Made by a program: the position numbers and the translations under genes. A stretch of DNA of 12,128 bases, taken from contig CATLAS010000007.1 of the NCBI GenBank assembly GCA_949878535.1, positions 1-12,128 of the forward strand. The letters run 5' to 3'. The notes under the pieces are model-generated. The model ran no database searches and had not been told where the DNA came from. It saw only the letters and a list, made by a program, of their open reading frames with translations. How positions within the stretch are numbered: position 1 is the first letter of the stretch; every line of letters begins with the position of its first letter. Shown piece after piece: positions 1 through 6,834 of this stretch. Origin of the DNA: an uncultured Eubacteriales bacterium. GTDB taxonomy: Bacteria; Bacillota; Clostridia; Oscillospirales; CAG-272.

Positions 1-58
1 CACCGGCAACCTGCAGCTTTTCTATTACTTCACCAGTAAGCTTTTCAAAGTTTATCAT
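1..58 (-). CDS. Partial CDS, probable TldE/PmbA partner of TldD (5' end only)
   Basis: Only the first 19 codons are inside the window; the gene runs off the left edge. The visible peptide is MINFEKLTGEVIEKLQVAG. The start is supported by an AAAGGAG ribosome binding site 6 bases upstream of the ATG and by its position 14 bp after the stop of the tldD-like gene on the same strand. TldD and TldE (PmbA) are usually encoded together and form a heterodimeric metalloprotease, so a TldE identity is inferred from context. The 19 residues alone carry no diagnostic motif, and the short amphipathic helix-like start is merely compatible with the family. Confidence 0.6.
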   Translation of the reverse strand, partial: MINFEKLTGEVIEKLQVAG

Positions 59-72
59 GTATTGCTCCTTTC

Positions 73-1458
73 TCATCTGCCGCCAACAGTAATTTTGCAG
101 CGAATCGCCGGGCCGCCCAATCCTACAGGCATGGGCTGTTTCTTCCCACAAAACCCGGAGGAAGACCAACTGATAGTGTCCCCTACCATATCTACCGTTT
201 TCAGCATTTCAAATGCAACGCCGGAAATGGTTGTGTCCAACAGCGCCCTGCCAAGTTTTCCGTTTTTGATTTCGTAGCCCATGCACACACCGAACATAAA
301 TTCGCCGGTGGTGTCCGCCTGTCCGTTGTTGGTGTCGATAAAATAATATCCATCCTCAACGGAAGCAATCATATCTTCCAATTTAGATGTACCGGGAACA
401 ATCGCCGTATTGCGCATACGTATCAGCGGCTCATCTGAGAAAAGATATGCCCGGGCATTGCCCGTAGGTTCCATGCCAAACTGCTGTGCAGTTTGACGGC
501 TGTTCATATATCCGGTAAGGATTCCGTCCTGAATCAGCACTGCATCCTTAGCGGGAGTACCCTCGTCATCCACATAAATCGGGAGAGGGGTCGGCTCGCC
601 CAGGCATGTATGGGCATAATCCACCATAGTCACCAGCGGGCTTGCCACTGTTTTTCCAAGATTGTGCGCCGCTACGCTGCCGCCCAGCACCAAGTCTGCT
701 TCCACAGTATGTCCCACTGCCTCATGCGCCAACATTCCGGTAAGTTCACCGCTGATAATACAGGTTTTCTCTCCTGCGTCAGGATATACACCCTCCCGTT
801 TCTGCATGAGTTTCTCGTACAATTCGTCCACTTTGGGGAACAGAAGTGCAGGATCGGAAAACACCGTATCAAAGGTACCCAGTCCGCCTACCGGCACAAA
901 CAACTCCACCGGATTTCCGGAAAGAGAATCTGCAGTAAGGCGCAGATATACATAACAGCGGGGCATTATCACATGTCCGTCATGGCCCTCAGATACGCAA
1001 AGCAGTTTCTCCATGGAATCCGCCCGAACGCTCACTCCTCTGCCGGAGAGGCCGGGGCATTTCTGCACAATATATTCATCCAGAGTCTTTGCAAAATCAA
1101 TATAAGCTTTCTGTTCGGGATCGCTGTTTGTAATCTCCCGCATAATCTGCCCTGCGCCGACAGGCGGTAAAGCCGGCGCACCTTGAGGGGCACGTTTATC
1201 CATAAACATAGCGTTTTCTGTTGCCGCCGCAAGAACTGCCGCAACGGCATCATCGTCATACTCCGCCGTTGAAGAAAATCCGTACACACCGTTTTTATAA
1301 ACCCGGGCAGACACTCCTGAAACCTCACTGCGCACATTTGTGGTAAGACTTCCGGAAAGCAGGCTCACTCCTCTGGTTTTATTCACCTGTGCCCGCAGCT
1401 CTGTCTGCACACCCGAAGCAAAATCCTTTTTTCGTTTTGATATAATATCGTAAAGCAT
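73..1458 (-). CDS. tldD: TldD/PmbA-family zinc metalloprotease, TldD-type
   Basis: This 461-residue protein is close to the usual TldD length (about 480). The zinc motif HEAVGH is at residues 245-250, within the typical GMLAHEAVGHTVEAD context. Near the C-terminus GFCGKKQPMPVGLGGP places Cys437 where the TldD family has its third metal ligand, so this is the catalytic TldD-type subunit and not the TldE partner, which lacks these ligands. In characterised systems the TldD-TldE heterodimer digests unfolded peptides in the cytosol and trims leader peptides of microcin-like RiPPs. There is no signal peptide or membrane segment. The ATG at 1458 is preceded by AGGAAAGG about 11 bases upstream and by a good sigma-A promoter at 1546-1574. 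The next gene starts 14 bp after the stop, so the two are probably co-transcribed. No RiPP precursor or maturase is visible here, so a housekeeping peptidase role is as likely as leader processing. Confidence 0.93.
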   Translation of the reverse strand: MLYDIISKRKKDFASGVQTELRAQVNKTRGVSLLSGSLTTNVRSEVSGVSARVYKNGVYGFSSTAEYDDDAVAAVLAAATENAMFMDKRAPQGAPALPPVGAGQIMREITNSDPEQKAYIDFAKTLDEYIVQKCPGLSGRGVSVRADSMEKLLCVSEGHDGHVIMPRCYVYLRLTADSLSGNPVELFVPVGGLGTFDTVFSDPALLFPKVDELYEKLMQKREGVYPDAGEKTCIISGELTGMLAHEAVGHTVEADLVLGGSVAAHNLGKTVASPLVTMVDYAHTCLGEPTPLPIYVDDEGTPAKDAVLIQDGILTGYMNSRQTAQQFGMEPTGNARAYLFSDEPLIRMRNTAIVPGTSKLEDMIASVEDGYYFIDTNNGQADTTGEFMFGVCMGYEIKNGKLGRALLDTTISGVAFEMLKTVDMVGDTISWSSSGFCGKKQPMPVGLGGPAIRCKITVGGR

Positions 1459-1545
1459 TTAATTCCCAGCCTTTCCTAATTGATCCGTACCGTAGTATTT
1501 GTCCGAAACAAAGATGAATATGCAATATTTTATTAAGCTGATACC

Positions 1546-1574
1546 ATTATACAACAGCCCATAATTTATGGCAA
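1546..1574 (-). promoter_or_regulatory. Sigma-A promoter of the tldD operon
   Basis: Read on the minus strand, TTGCCA (1574-1569) is followed by a 17-bp spacer and a perfect TATAAT (1551-1546). The predicted start is about 80 bases before the tldD ATG. Hexamer quality, exact spacing and position all agree. No operator-like repeat is evident next to it. Confidence 0.8.
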
Positions 1575-1624
1575 GAGTAAATCCGGCGGGATATAGCAGA
1601 TTTTTCAGGTTCACCCAACGAAAA

Positions 1625-1660
1625 AGGCTTCTCCAGCAAAGGGAGGTGGCACGGCGTAAG
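1625..1660. repeat. Solo or degenerate repeat arm left of copy A
   Basis: This stretch (AAGGCTTCTCCAGCAAAGGG followed by AGGTGGCACGGCGTAAGC) matches the left-arm plan of the full elements (arm hairpin, then TGGCAC..., then a second small hairpin) but has no GGGATTGT stem or core. It sits just outside full copy A. Similar orphan arms precede copies C, D and E. Confidence 0.5.
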
Positions 1661-1676
1661 CTCCAAAAAACTTCAT

Positions 1677-1831
1677 AAGCCTCCTCTGTGCAAGGGGAGG
1701 TGGACTTTGCGTAGCAAACCTCGGAGGGATTGTTTTAGCAATACTTCCGATTTATAAATCCTGCAAAATGATAGTAGGACAATCCCTCAGTCGCTGTCGC
1801 GACAGCTCCCTTTGCACAAGGGAGCCTTTTT
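1677..1831 (+). repeat. Palindromic arm-core-arm repeat, copy A
   Basis: This is about 155 bp with terminal inverted arms. The left arm is CCTCCTCTGTGCAAGGGGAGG and the right arm is CTCCCTTTGCACAAGGGAG at 1806-1824. An inner stem pairs GGGATTGT (1726-1733) with ACAATCCC (1779-1786), and the core CTGCAAAATGATAGTA lies at 1761-1776. Next to the right arm is a perfect 14-bp palindrome, GCTGTCGCGACAGC. It has no ORF, so it is best described as a MITE-like non-coding element. The right arm plus the following CC and T-run has the shape of an intrinsic terminator on the plus strand. Confidence 0.85.
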
Positions 1832-1838
1832 GTTAGGG

Positions 1839-1892
1839 TGCTCCGCGATACCTCCCTATGAAGCCACGAGGTAGATCCTCACATGGAAGCCT
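1839..1892. repeat. Degenerate solo arm between copies A and B
   Basis: The stretch reads GTGCTCCGCGATACCTCCC, then a diverged version of the 32-bp arm variant found exactly at 4211-4242 and 9898-9929 (here GAAGCCACGAGGTAGATCC followed by TCACATGGAAGCC). It looks like a decayed right-hand arm left beside copy A. Confidence 0.5.
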
Positions 1893-1906
1893 TTCCCCAA
1901 AAAACT

Positions 1907-2058
1907 AAGCCCCCCTTGTGCAAAGGGGGGTGGCACACCGCAGGTGTGTCGAGGGGATTGTTTGGTAAAACTTTCGATTGGTAAATCCTGCAAAATGATA
2001 GTAGGACAATCCCTCAGTCTCCGCTACGCGGAGCCAGCTCCCTTTGCACAAGGGAGCC
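1907..2058 (+). repeat. Palindromic arm-core-arm repeat, copy B
   Basis: This copy is 152 bp. The left arm is the C/G-rich heavy type (CCCCCCTTGTGCAAAGGGGGG) followed by the small hairpin GCACACCGCAGGTGTGT. The inner stem is GGGATTGT/ACAATCCC and the core CTGCAAAATGATAGTA is at 1988-2003. On the right are the hairpin CTCCGCTACGCGGAG and the light arm CTCCCTTTGCACAAGGGAG. It has the same core orientation as the other four copies, with heavy arm left and light arm right. No coding potential is seen. Confidence 0.87.
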
Positions 2059-2065
2059 GTTTTCG

Positions 2066-2180
2066 TTGGGTGCTCCGCGACAGCTCCCTTTACTGGGGGG
2101 AGCCTCTCCCAAACGCTTAAGCCCTTTGCTGGGGGGAAGCTTAACACTGGAAGACTCCCTTGTGCGATAGAGGGCTAAGA
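2066..2180. repeat. Degenerate repeat arms right of copy B
   Basis: The region contains broken arm pieces: TGCTCCGCGACAGCTCCC, then TTTACTGGGGGGAGCC, GCCCTTTGCTGGGGGGAAGC and ACTCCCTTGTGCGATAGAGG. None has the inner stem or core. Nothing else is recognisable between here and the promoter at 2233. Confidence 0.45.
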
Positions 2181-2232
2181 CAAGAAATTTCACATAGGAG
2201 CTTTAGGCATAACCATCTGATGAAAAGCACTG

Positions 2233-2261
2233 TTTCCATGCTCGTAAATTTATGATACAAT
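2233..2261 (+). promoter_or_regulatory. Candidate sigma-A promoter of the ECF sigma operon
   Basis: TTTCCA (2233-2238), a 17-bp spacer and TACAAT (2256-2261), with a TG one base before the -10 giving an extended -10. It would leave a leader of about 100 bases before the ATG at 2367. The -35 is imperfect (4 of 6). Confidence 0.5.
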
Positions 2262-2287
2262 AAAAAAATAAAAAGTTTTCAAAAATT

Positions 2288-2316
2288 TGAATGGATTGCT
2301 CCTACACATTCGTATT
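2288..2316 (+). promoter_or_regulatory. Possible ECF-type promoter (autoregulation candidate)
   Basis: TGAATG and CGTATT lie 17 bp apart, 50 bp before the start codon of the first gene. This loosely resembles ECF promoters (TGAAAC-like -35, CGT-like -10), and ECF operons often activate themselves. The -35 match is weak, so this is a suggestion only. Confidence 0.25.
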
Positions 2317-2366
2317 AAAGATGAAGCCTTAAAAAACTATCATAAAAAACGGAGGAATCATCTATC

Positions 2367-2711
2367 ATGAAAAAAGCATTTTTAGGAATTTTAGGAGCAA
2401 TAATCGCATTATCAGTAGGAACAACAAGCGCCTTTGCGGCAAGTTCCGGAACCCGACACAACTTTGTTGATGCGGACAGTGATGGTGTTTGCGACAATGC
2501 CGGCAGCAGTATTTGCAGCTATTTTGATACAGACGGCGATGGCATATGCGACAATTTTGTATCCGGACAAAACAAGGGAAACGGTCACAGAAACGGCGCG
2601 AAGGGTGAATGCGGCAAAAACTTTGTTGACGAAGACGGCGACGGCGTATGCGATAACTTTACATCCAGAGAAAACAGACACGGCTTCCGCCAGAGCAGAT
2701 GCGGTAAATAA
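2367..2711 (+). CDS. Small secreted protein with three DxDxDG calcium-loop-like repeats
   Basis: This 114-residue protein begins with a clear signal peptide: MKK, a hydrophobic core at about 5-18, and likely cleavage near residues 24-25 (SAFA-ASS). The mature part carries three near-identical units: FVDADSDGVCDN (33-44), YFDTDGDGICDNF (52-64) and FVDEDGDGVCDNF (86-98). The spaced Asp residues followed by Gly resemble EF-hand, dockerin or thrombospondin type 3 calcium loops, and each unit has a Cys directly after the loop (42, 61, 96). Three more Cys (50, 82, 112) give six in total, enough for disulfides. The linkers are Gly/Asn/His/Arg-rich. The ATG has a GGAGGA site 10 bases upstream. The stop is 16 bp before the ECF sigma gene, so it is most likely co-transcribed with it. 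The function is unknown; an exported cation- or envelope-linked partner of the sigma system is inferred from context. Confidence 0.85.
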   Translation: MKKAFLGILGAIIALSVGTTSAFAASSGTRHNFVDADSDGVCDNAGSSICSYFDTDGDGICDNFVSGQNKGNGHRNGAKGECGKNFVDEDGDGVCDNFTSRENRHGFRQSRCGK

Positions 2712-2727
2712 AAAAAGGAAAATCATT

Positions 2728-3213
2728 ATGCGGAGTGAGCAAGAAGTAAATAAAGCAGTCGAGCAATATTCCGATACTGTTCGACGGGTTTGTATGCTAT
2801 ATTTGAAAAATTATGCTGATACCGAGGACATATTTCAAACAGTATTTTTGAAGTATGCCCTCAGCTCCGCTGTGTTTGAAAGTGAAGAACATGAAAAAGC
2901 ATGGATGATCCGGGTTACAATCAACGCCTGTAAAGATTTGCTGAGAAGCTTTTTTCGTAAACGCACAGTATCTTTAGATGAAGTTATGGAACTACCCGCC
3001 CAGGCTCCCAAAGATCACCGAGAAGTTTTAGAAGCTGTATTGTCCCTTCCTCAAAAATACAGGGATGTTGTTTATCTGCATTATTTTGAGGATTATACTG
3101 CTCCTCAAATCAGCCGTATTTTAGGAAAAAATGTCAATACGGTTTATACACTTTTAACCCGTTCCAAACAAATGCTTCGAGAAAAACTAGGAGGTGATGG
3201 CTATGAAGGATAA
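2728..3213 (+). CDS. ECF-family RNA polymerase sigma factor (sigma-70 family)
   Basis: This 161-residue protein has the two-domain ECF plan. Region 2 is at about residues 10-77 (with DTEDIFQTVFLKY at 31-43 and HEKAWMIRVTINACKDLLR at 55-73). Region 4 is at about 97-155 (LSLPQKYRDVVYLHYFEDY, then the helix-turn-helix APQISRILGKNVNTVYTLLTR). It directs RNA polymerase to a small set of promoters when released from its anti-sigma factor. The frame is open upstream for 98 codons, but that part only shadows the preceding gene; ATG 2728 has AAGGAA 9 bases before it and gives the normal ECF length. The end overlaps the anti-sigma gene by 11 bp, implying translational coupling. Among known families it resembles the SigV/SigI-like ECF types of Firmicutes, but the exact group cannot be assigned by eye. 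Confidence 0.93.
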   Translation: MRSEQEVNKAVEQYSDTVRRVCMLYLKNYADTEDIFQTVFLKYALSSAVFESEEHEKAWMIRVTINACKDLLRSFFRKRTVSLDEVMELPAQAPKDHREVLEAVLSLPQKYRDVVYLHYFEDYTAPQISRILGKNVNTVYTLLTRSKQMLREKLGGDGYEG

Positions 3214-3970
3214 AATAAAAGAGGCTTTCAATCAAATACAGGCAGAAGAAGCATTAAAAAATAATACGAAAGAATTTCTTGCAGAGCAGATGCAAAAACA
3301 TACAAAACCGATCAAGCGGCAATTCCATATGTACGCCGTCGCTTGTGCATGTTTGCTGCTTCTGCTGATTGGAGGATGCTGGCTTTATTTTACTCCAACA
3401 TCCGGAATCAGTATAGATATAAACCCATCTATTGAATTAAGTGTAAATCGGTTCGGCAAAATCATTTCCGTAGACAGTATGAACGCTGACGGGTATGCAC
3501 TTTCGAATACGCTTGATATAAAATTCAAAAATTACACAGACGCGATCAATCAGATATTGGAAAGTGAAAAGATAGCAACCCTGCTGGCAGATGACGAAAT
3601 TTTGACCATCACCGTTACGGGTTCGGATGAAACGCAGTCTGTCAAAATCCTTTCAGAAATAGAACAATGTACTGCAAAGCATAAAAATACCTACTGCTAT
3701 TCTGCATCCTGTGAAGATACCGCGGCTGCCCACGAAGCAGGACTTTCGTTTGGAAAATACAGGGCATTTTTAGAGTTAAAAAAGCTTGATCCTGATATAC
3801 TGCCCGAGACAATACGAGACATGACCATGCGGGAAATCCGGGATTTAACAGAGAAACTGTGTGGCGACCATGATAGCAGCACCGGAACATCGTCAGACAG
3901 CGATATGGGAAATGGACATCATGGATTCCACAACGGACAGGGATACAGAAAAAAGCGGGGTGAGGAATAG
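3203..3970 (+). CDS. RsgI-like transmembrane anti-sigma factor with His/Gly-rich tail
   Basis: This 255-residue protein is predicted to hold the upstream ECF sigma at the membrane. Residues 1-42 are a charged, helical cytosolic part, 43-63 form one transmembrane helix (YAVACACLLLLLIGGCWLYF), and the rest is extracytoplasmic. Just outside the membrane ISIDINPSIELSVNRFGKI (69-87) matches the conserved segment of RsgI-type anti-sigma factors. There an Asn-Pro bond, here N74-P75, is reported to undergo autoproteolysis before regulated intramembrane cleavage. Residues 98-220 form an alpha/beta domain with paired Cys (156, 165, 170, 220). The end (about 221-255) is Ser/Asp- then His/Gly-rich (GNGHHGFHNGQGY) with a basic finish, unlike the carbohydrate-binding modules of classical RsgI. 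ATG 3203 is chosen because AGGAGG lies 8 bases before it; ATG 3197 and GTG 3194 are too close to that site. Confidence 0.88.
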   Translation: MKDKIKEAFNQIQAEEALKNNTKEFLAEQMQKHTKPIKRQFHMYAVACACLLLLLIGGCWLYFTPTSGISIDINPSIELSVNRFGKIISVDSMNADGYALSNTLDIKFKNYTDAINQILESEKIATLLADDEILTITVTGSDETQSVKILSEIEQCTAKHKNTYCYSASCEDTAAAHEAGLSFGKYRAFLELKKLDPDILPETIRDMTMREIRDLTEKLCGDHDSSTGTSSDSDMGNGHHGFHNGQGYRKKRGEE

Positions 3971-3984
3971 CACTGCAAATTTTC

Positions 3985-4062
3985 TGGGAGAGCGGCACAG
4001 CGTAAACTCCCCCAAAAAGGTTTCCCCCGACAAAGGGAGGTGGAACGCCAAATGGCGAGACT
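3985..4062. repeat. Degenerate repeat arm left of copy C
   Basis: Pieces reading GAGAGCGGCACAGCGTAAACTC, then TTTCCCCCGACAAAGGGAGG and the small hairpin CGCCAAATGGCG, have the left-arm plan but no core. It begins within 20 bp of the anti-sigma stop codon. Confidence 0.45.
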
Positions 4063-4076
4063 CTCGCTAAAAGCTT

Positions 4077-4247
4077 AAGCCCCCCTTGTGCAAAGGGGGG
4101 TGGCACAGCTTTGCTGTGACGGGGGGATTGTTTGTATAGACTGTCAATTTGCAGATCATTCAAAACGATAGTAGGAACAATCCCTCAGTCGCTTCGCGAC
4201 AGCTCCCTATGGAGCCACGCAGTGGATCCTCACATGGGAGCCTTTTT
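4077..4247 (+). repeat. Palindromic arm-core-arm repeat, copy C
   Basis: The left arm is heavy (CCCCCCTTGTGCAAAGGGGGG) with the hairpin GGCACAGCTTTGCTGTG. The inner stem is GGGATTGT/ACAATCCC, and the core is diverged (TTCAAAACGATAGTA, 4159-4173). On the right are the hairpin GTCGCTTCGCGAC and a modified light arm: the usual TTTGCACAA loop is replaced by the 32-bp segment at 4211-4242, which is itself a hairpin (GGA.CCAC/GTGG.TCC) and recurs exactly at 9898-9929 and inverted at 9698-9729. The arm ends in GGGAGCCTTTTT and could terminate the plus-strand sigma/anti-sigma transcript. Confidence 0.85.
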
Positions 4248-4282
4248 ATGTTTGTACTCCACGACAGTTCCCTTAATCAATA

Positions 4283-4315
4283 AAGTAAAAAGGAGAGGGA
4301 AAATCCCTCTCCTTT
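4283..4315 (-). terminator. Rho-independent terminator of the E2-E3-E1 operon
   Basis: A perfect 12-bp stem (AAAGGAGAGGGA at 4289-4300 with TCCCTCTCCTTT at 4304-4315) has a 3-base loop. On the minus strand it starts 8 bases after the E1 stop codon and runs straight into TTTTTACTTTA. It is distinct in sequence from the dispersed repeat arms. Confidence 0.88.
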
Positions 4316-4323
4316 CCTTATTT

Positions 4324-6810
4324 TTACAGTCCCTGTTTACTTCTTTCCATATGCTCAATTTCCGATTCATTCACCGTGCTCACATGACCGGGTATAGGTA
4401 AAATCTTTTGACTGATTACATCAATAATACCGTCTGCCTGGGGGAAGAAATATTTCTCAAACTCATATGCAGGGGTAATCCAGTTGCGGGAACCAAATAC
4501 AACCGGCGGCGCATCCAGATAATCAAACGCCATTTCCGCAATGTTGGACGCCATATCCCGCATTACGGAATTTCTGTCGCAAGCGTCTCCGACAATGATA
4601 ATGCGTCCGGTTTTTTTCACGCTTTCCAGCACTTTATCATAATTGAACGGTACGATAGAACGTGCGTCAATCACTTCCGCGCTGATGCCGTACTGCTCCT
4701 CCAGCTTCTTCGCCGCGGCAAGACCCCGGTACAATACTGCGCCGATGGTCAGAATCGTCACATCTGTACCTTCCCGCTTCACATCCGGTTCACCAAATGG
4801 AACTTCGTAGCTTTCTACAGGAACGCCGCCTTCATGGAACTGCTCGCCGATATCGTAGATCCGCTGACTTTCAAAGAAGATAACCGGATCGGTTCCGTTC
4901 AGTGCTGCGCACATGAGTCCCTTTGCATCATAAGGCGTTGCAGGGAAGCAAACCTTCAATCCAGGAATATGCGCAGTAAGCGCCGTCCAGTCCTGACTGT
5001 GCTGCGCACCATATTTAGAACCAACAGATACACGCACCACTACAGGCATTTTCAGAATGCCAGCAGACATGGACTGCCATTTGGAAAGTTGGTTGAAAAT
5101 TTCATCACCTGCACAGCCGATAAAGTCTGCATACATCAGCTCTACAATTGCACGACCGCCTGCCATAGCGTATCCTACGGCAGAACCGACAATTGCAGCC
5201 TCAGATATGGGAGAGTTGAAGAAACGGTGGTAGGGAATCGCCTCGGTAAGACCGCGGTATACAGCAAACGCGCCGCCCCAGTCACGGTTGTCCTCACCGT
5301 ATGCAATCAGTGTGGGATCTTCATAGAATTTATCAATAATTGCTTCAAAAATACCGTCCCGCAGACCGAACTGCTTGATTTTAGGGATCAGTTCGCCTTT
5401 TTCATCATAAGCAAAGCGGGCTTTGCCGGCGATCTGTTTCAGACGGGGATTTTCTTCTTTGGGAATCAGCACCTCTGCTTCCCGCTGGGTATCCATAGAA
5501 GGCACAGACTGATTGGAGAACATAATGGAAGAAATAATATCCGGCTGGCTGTCCAGATCCATTCTGGGGGAGATTTCCTCATCAATAGACATGCGACAAA
5601 TTTTGGTGATCCGTTTGATAATATCTTCTTCAATCGCGTCAAATTCCTCTTCTGTTGCAATGCCGCCTGCTACCATCTTGCTCCGGTATGCCGCGATAGG
5701 ACAAGCAGCTTTCCATTCCTCAATTTCCTCCTGACTTCTGTAGGTGGAAGAATCGGAAGGAGAGTGTCCGCTGACGCGGTACGTGGCAACCTCCAGCAGT
5801 GCCGGACCTTCTCCTTTTATAAGAAGTTCCTTCTTGCGCTGGGTAGCGTCAATCACTGCAAGGGGATCATAGCCGTTTACTTTTTCCGCATGAAGCATAT
5901 CCGGATTGAAGCCTGCACCCAGACGTGCGGCAATATCAAAGCCCATGGTTTCACCGCGGGTCTGACCGCCCATGCCGTAGAAGTTGTTGAACACATTAAA
6001 CAGGATCGGCATACCGCCGTCGTCGTATTTGCCGTCCATTCCCCACAGCTTACGGATTTGATCCATAGACGCCATGTTGAGGGCTTCCAGAACAGGTCCC
6101 CGTCCCAGAGCGCCGTCGCCGGAGTTTGCAATCACGATTCCCTTTTTATGATTGCTCCGTTTATACAGGGCAGCGCCAAGGGCAACGGGAGCCGCACCGC
6201 CTACGATTGCGTTATTGGGGAAAATGCCGAAAGGAATGAAAAATGCGTGCATGGAGCCGCCAAGACCCTTGTTAAAGCCTGTGGTCCGAGCAAAGATTTC
6301 TGCAAGGGCACCGTACAGAAGGAAGTCGATTGCAAGTTCCTTTACATCTCCCTGCTTTTCCTGCTTGCCTTCCACCACTTTCAAAATATTTCCGCCCAGG
6401 AATTCCTTCATAATGTCATACAGCTCTGTTTCTGTGAGCTTTTCAATAGAAGAAAGTCCTTTTGCAAGAATCTCACCGTGGCTGCGGTGGGATCCAAAGG
6501 TGAAGTCGTTAATATCCAGGCAGTACGCCTGACCCACTGCGGAAGCCTCCTGTCCGATAGACAGATGTGCCGGGCCGGGGTTGGTATACTCCACACCGTT
6601 GTACACACTCTTGGTTTTGATTTCGTTGAGCATGGTCTCAAACTCACGGATAATTCGCATGTCCCGGTAAATCCGCAGAAAATCTTCTTTGGTGTACAAT
6701 TTCTTTTCCTGCGCCAATGTCTTTTTATACTGACACAGGGGAATTTTATCAAAAGAAAGGAATCCGGATGCAAATGCATCGCTGGGGCTGATATATTGAT
6801 TCTTTGGCAT
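4324..6810 (-). CDS. Fused E1 alpha-beta subunit of a 2-oxoacid dehydrogenase complex (TPP-dependent)
   Basis: This 828-residue protein joins the usually separate E1 alpha and E1 beta chains and decarboxylates a 2-oxoacid (pyruvate, acetoin-type or branched-chain) with thiamine diphosphate. The alpha part covers about 40-430: GSHRSHGEILAKG (106-118), GLGGSMHAF (182-190), and the TPP/Mg motif from GDGALGRGPVLEALNMASM (231-249) to FNNFYG (274-279). The beta part covers about 484-815: AYGEDNRDWGGAF (503-515), ISEAAIVGSAVGYAMAGGR (535-553), MYADFIGCAGDEIFNQL (559-575) and SQDWTALTAHIPGLKV (605-620). The alpha part is longer than usual, with apparent insertions at about 119-168 and 250-267, the latter inside the TPP motif. 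An AAGGAG site lies 11 bases before the ATG, and the gene starts 24 bp after the E3 stop. It is the last gene of the operon. The substrate cannot be decided from sequence alone. Confidence 0.92.
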   Translation of the reverse strand: MPKNQYISPSDAFASGFLSFDKIPLCQYKKTLAQEKKLYTKEDFLRIYRDMRIIREFETMLNEIKTKSVYNGVEYTNPGPAHLSIGQEASAVGQAYCLDINDFTFGSHRSHGEILAKGLSSIEKLTETELYDIMKEFLGGNILKVVEGKQEKQGDVKELAIDFLLYGALAEIFARTTGFNKGLGGSMHAFFIPFGIFPNNAIVGGAAPVALGAALYKRSNHKKGIVIANSGDGALGRGPVLEALNMASMDQIRKLWGMDGKYDDGGMPILFNVFNNFYGMGGQTRGETMGFDIAARLGAGFNPDMLHAEKVNGYDPLAVIDATQRKKELLIKGEGPALLEVATYRVSGHSPSDSSTYRSQEEIEEWKAACPIAAYRSKMVAGGIATEEEFDAIEEDIIKRITKICRMSIDEEISPRMDLDSQPDIISSIMFSNQSVPSMDTQREAEVLIPKEENPRLKQIAGKARFAYDEKGELIPKIKQFGLRDGIFEAIIDKFYEDPTLIAYGEDNRDWGGAFAVYRGLTEAIPYHRFFNSPISEAAIVGSAVGYAMAGGRAIVELMYADFIGCAGDEIFNQLSKWQSMSAGILKMPVVVRVSVGSKYGAQHSQDWTALTAHIPGLKVCFPATPYDAKGLMCAALNGTDPVIFFESQRIYDIGEQFHEGGVPVESYEVPFGEPDVKREGTDVTILTIGAVLYRGLAAAKKLEEQYGISAEVIDARSIVPFNYDKVLESVKKTGRIIIVGDACDRNSVMRDMASNIAEMAFDYLDAPPVVFGSRNWITPAYEFEKYFFPQADGIIDVISQKILPIPGHVSTVNESEIEHMERSKQGL

Positions 6811-6834
6811 AACGGTTCTATCTCCTTTTTTATT

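Noticed and set aside
1677-2058. CRISPR-like array in the region with repeated units.
   Set aside because: The units are about 150 bp palindromic elements separated by about 75 bp, not short direct repeats with uniform spacers, and no cas gene is present.
1905-2147. Small open frames inside the repeat regions (also 11469-11759 and 3642-4163).
   Set aside because: They arise from the repeat sequence itself, recur wherever the repeat occurs, and lack ribosome binding sites or recognisable domains.
2434-2727. In-frame upstream extension of the ECF sigma gene by 98 codons.
   Set aside because: It overlaps the small secreted protein in another frame. ATG 2728 has a ribosome binding site and gives the normal ECF length with region 2 at the expected position.
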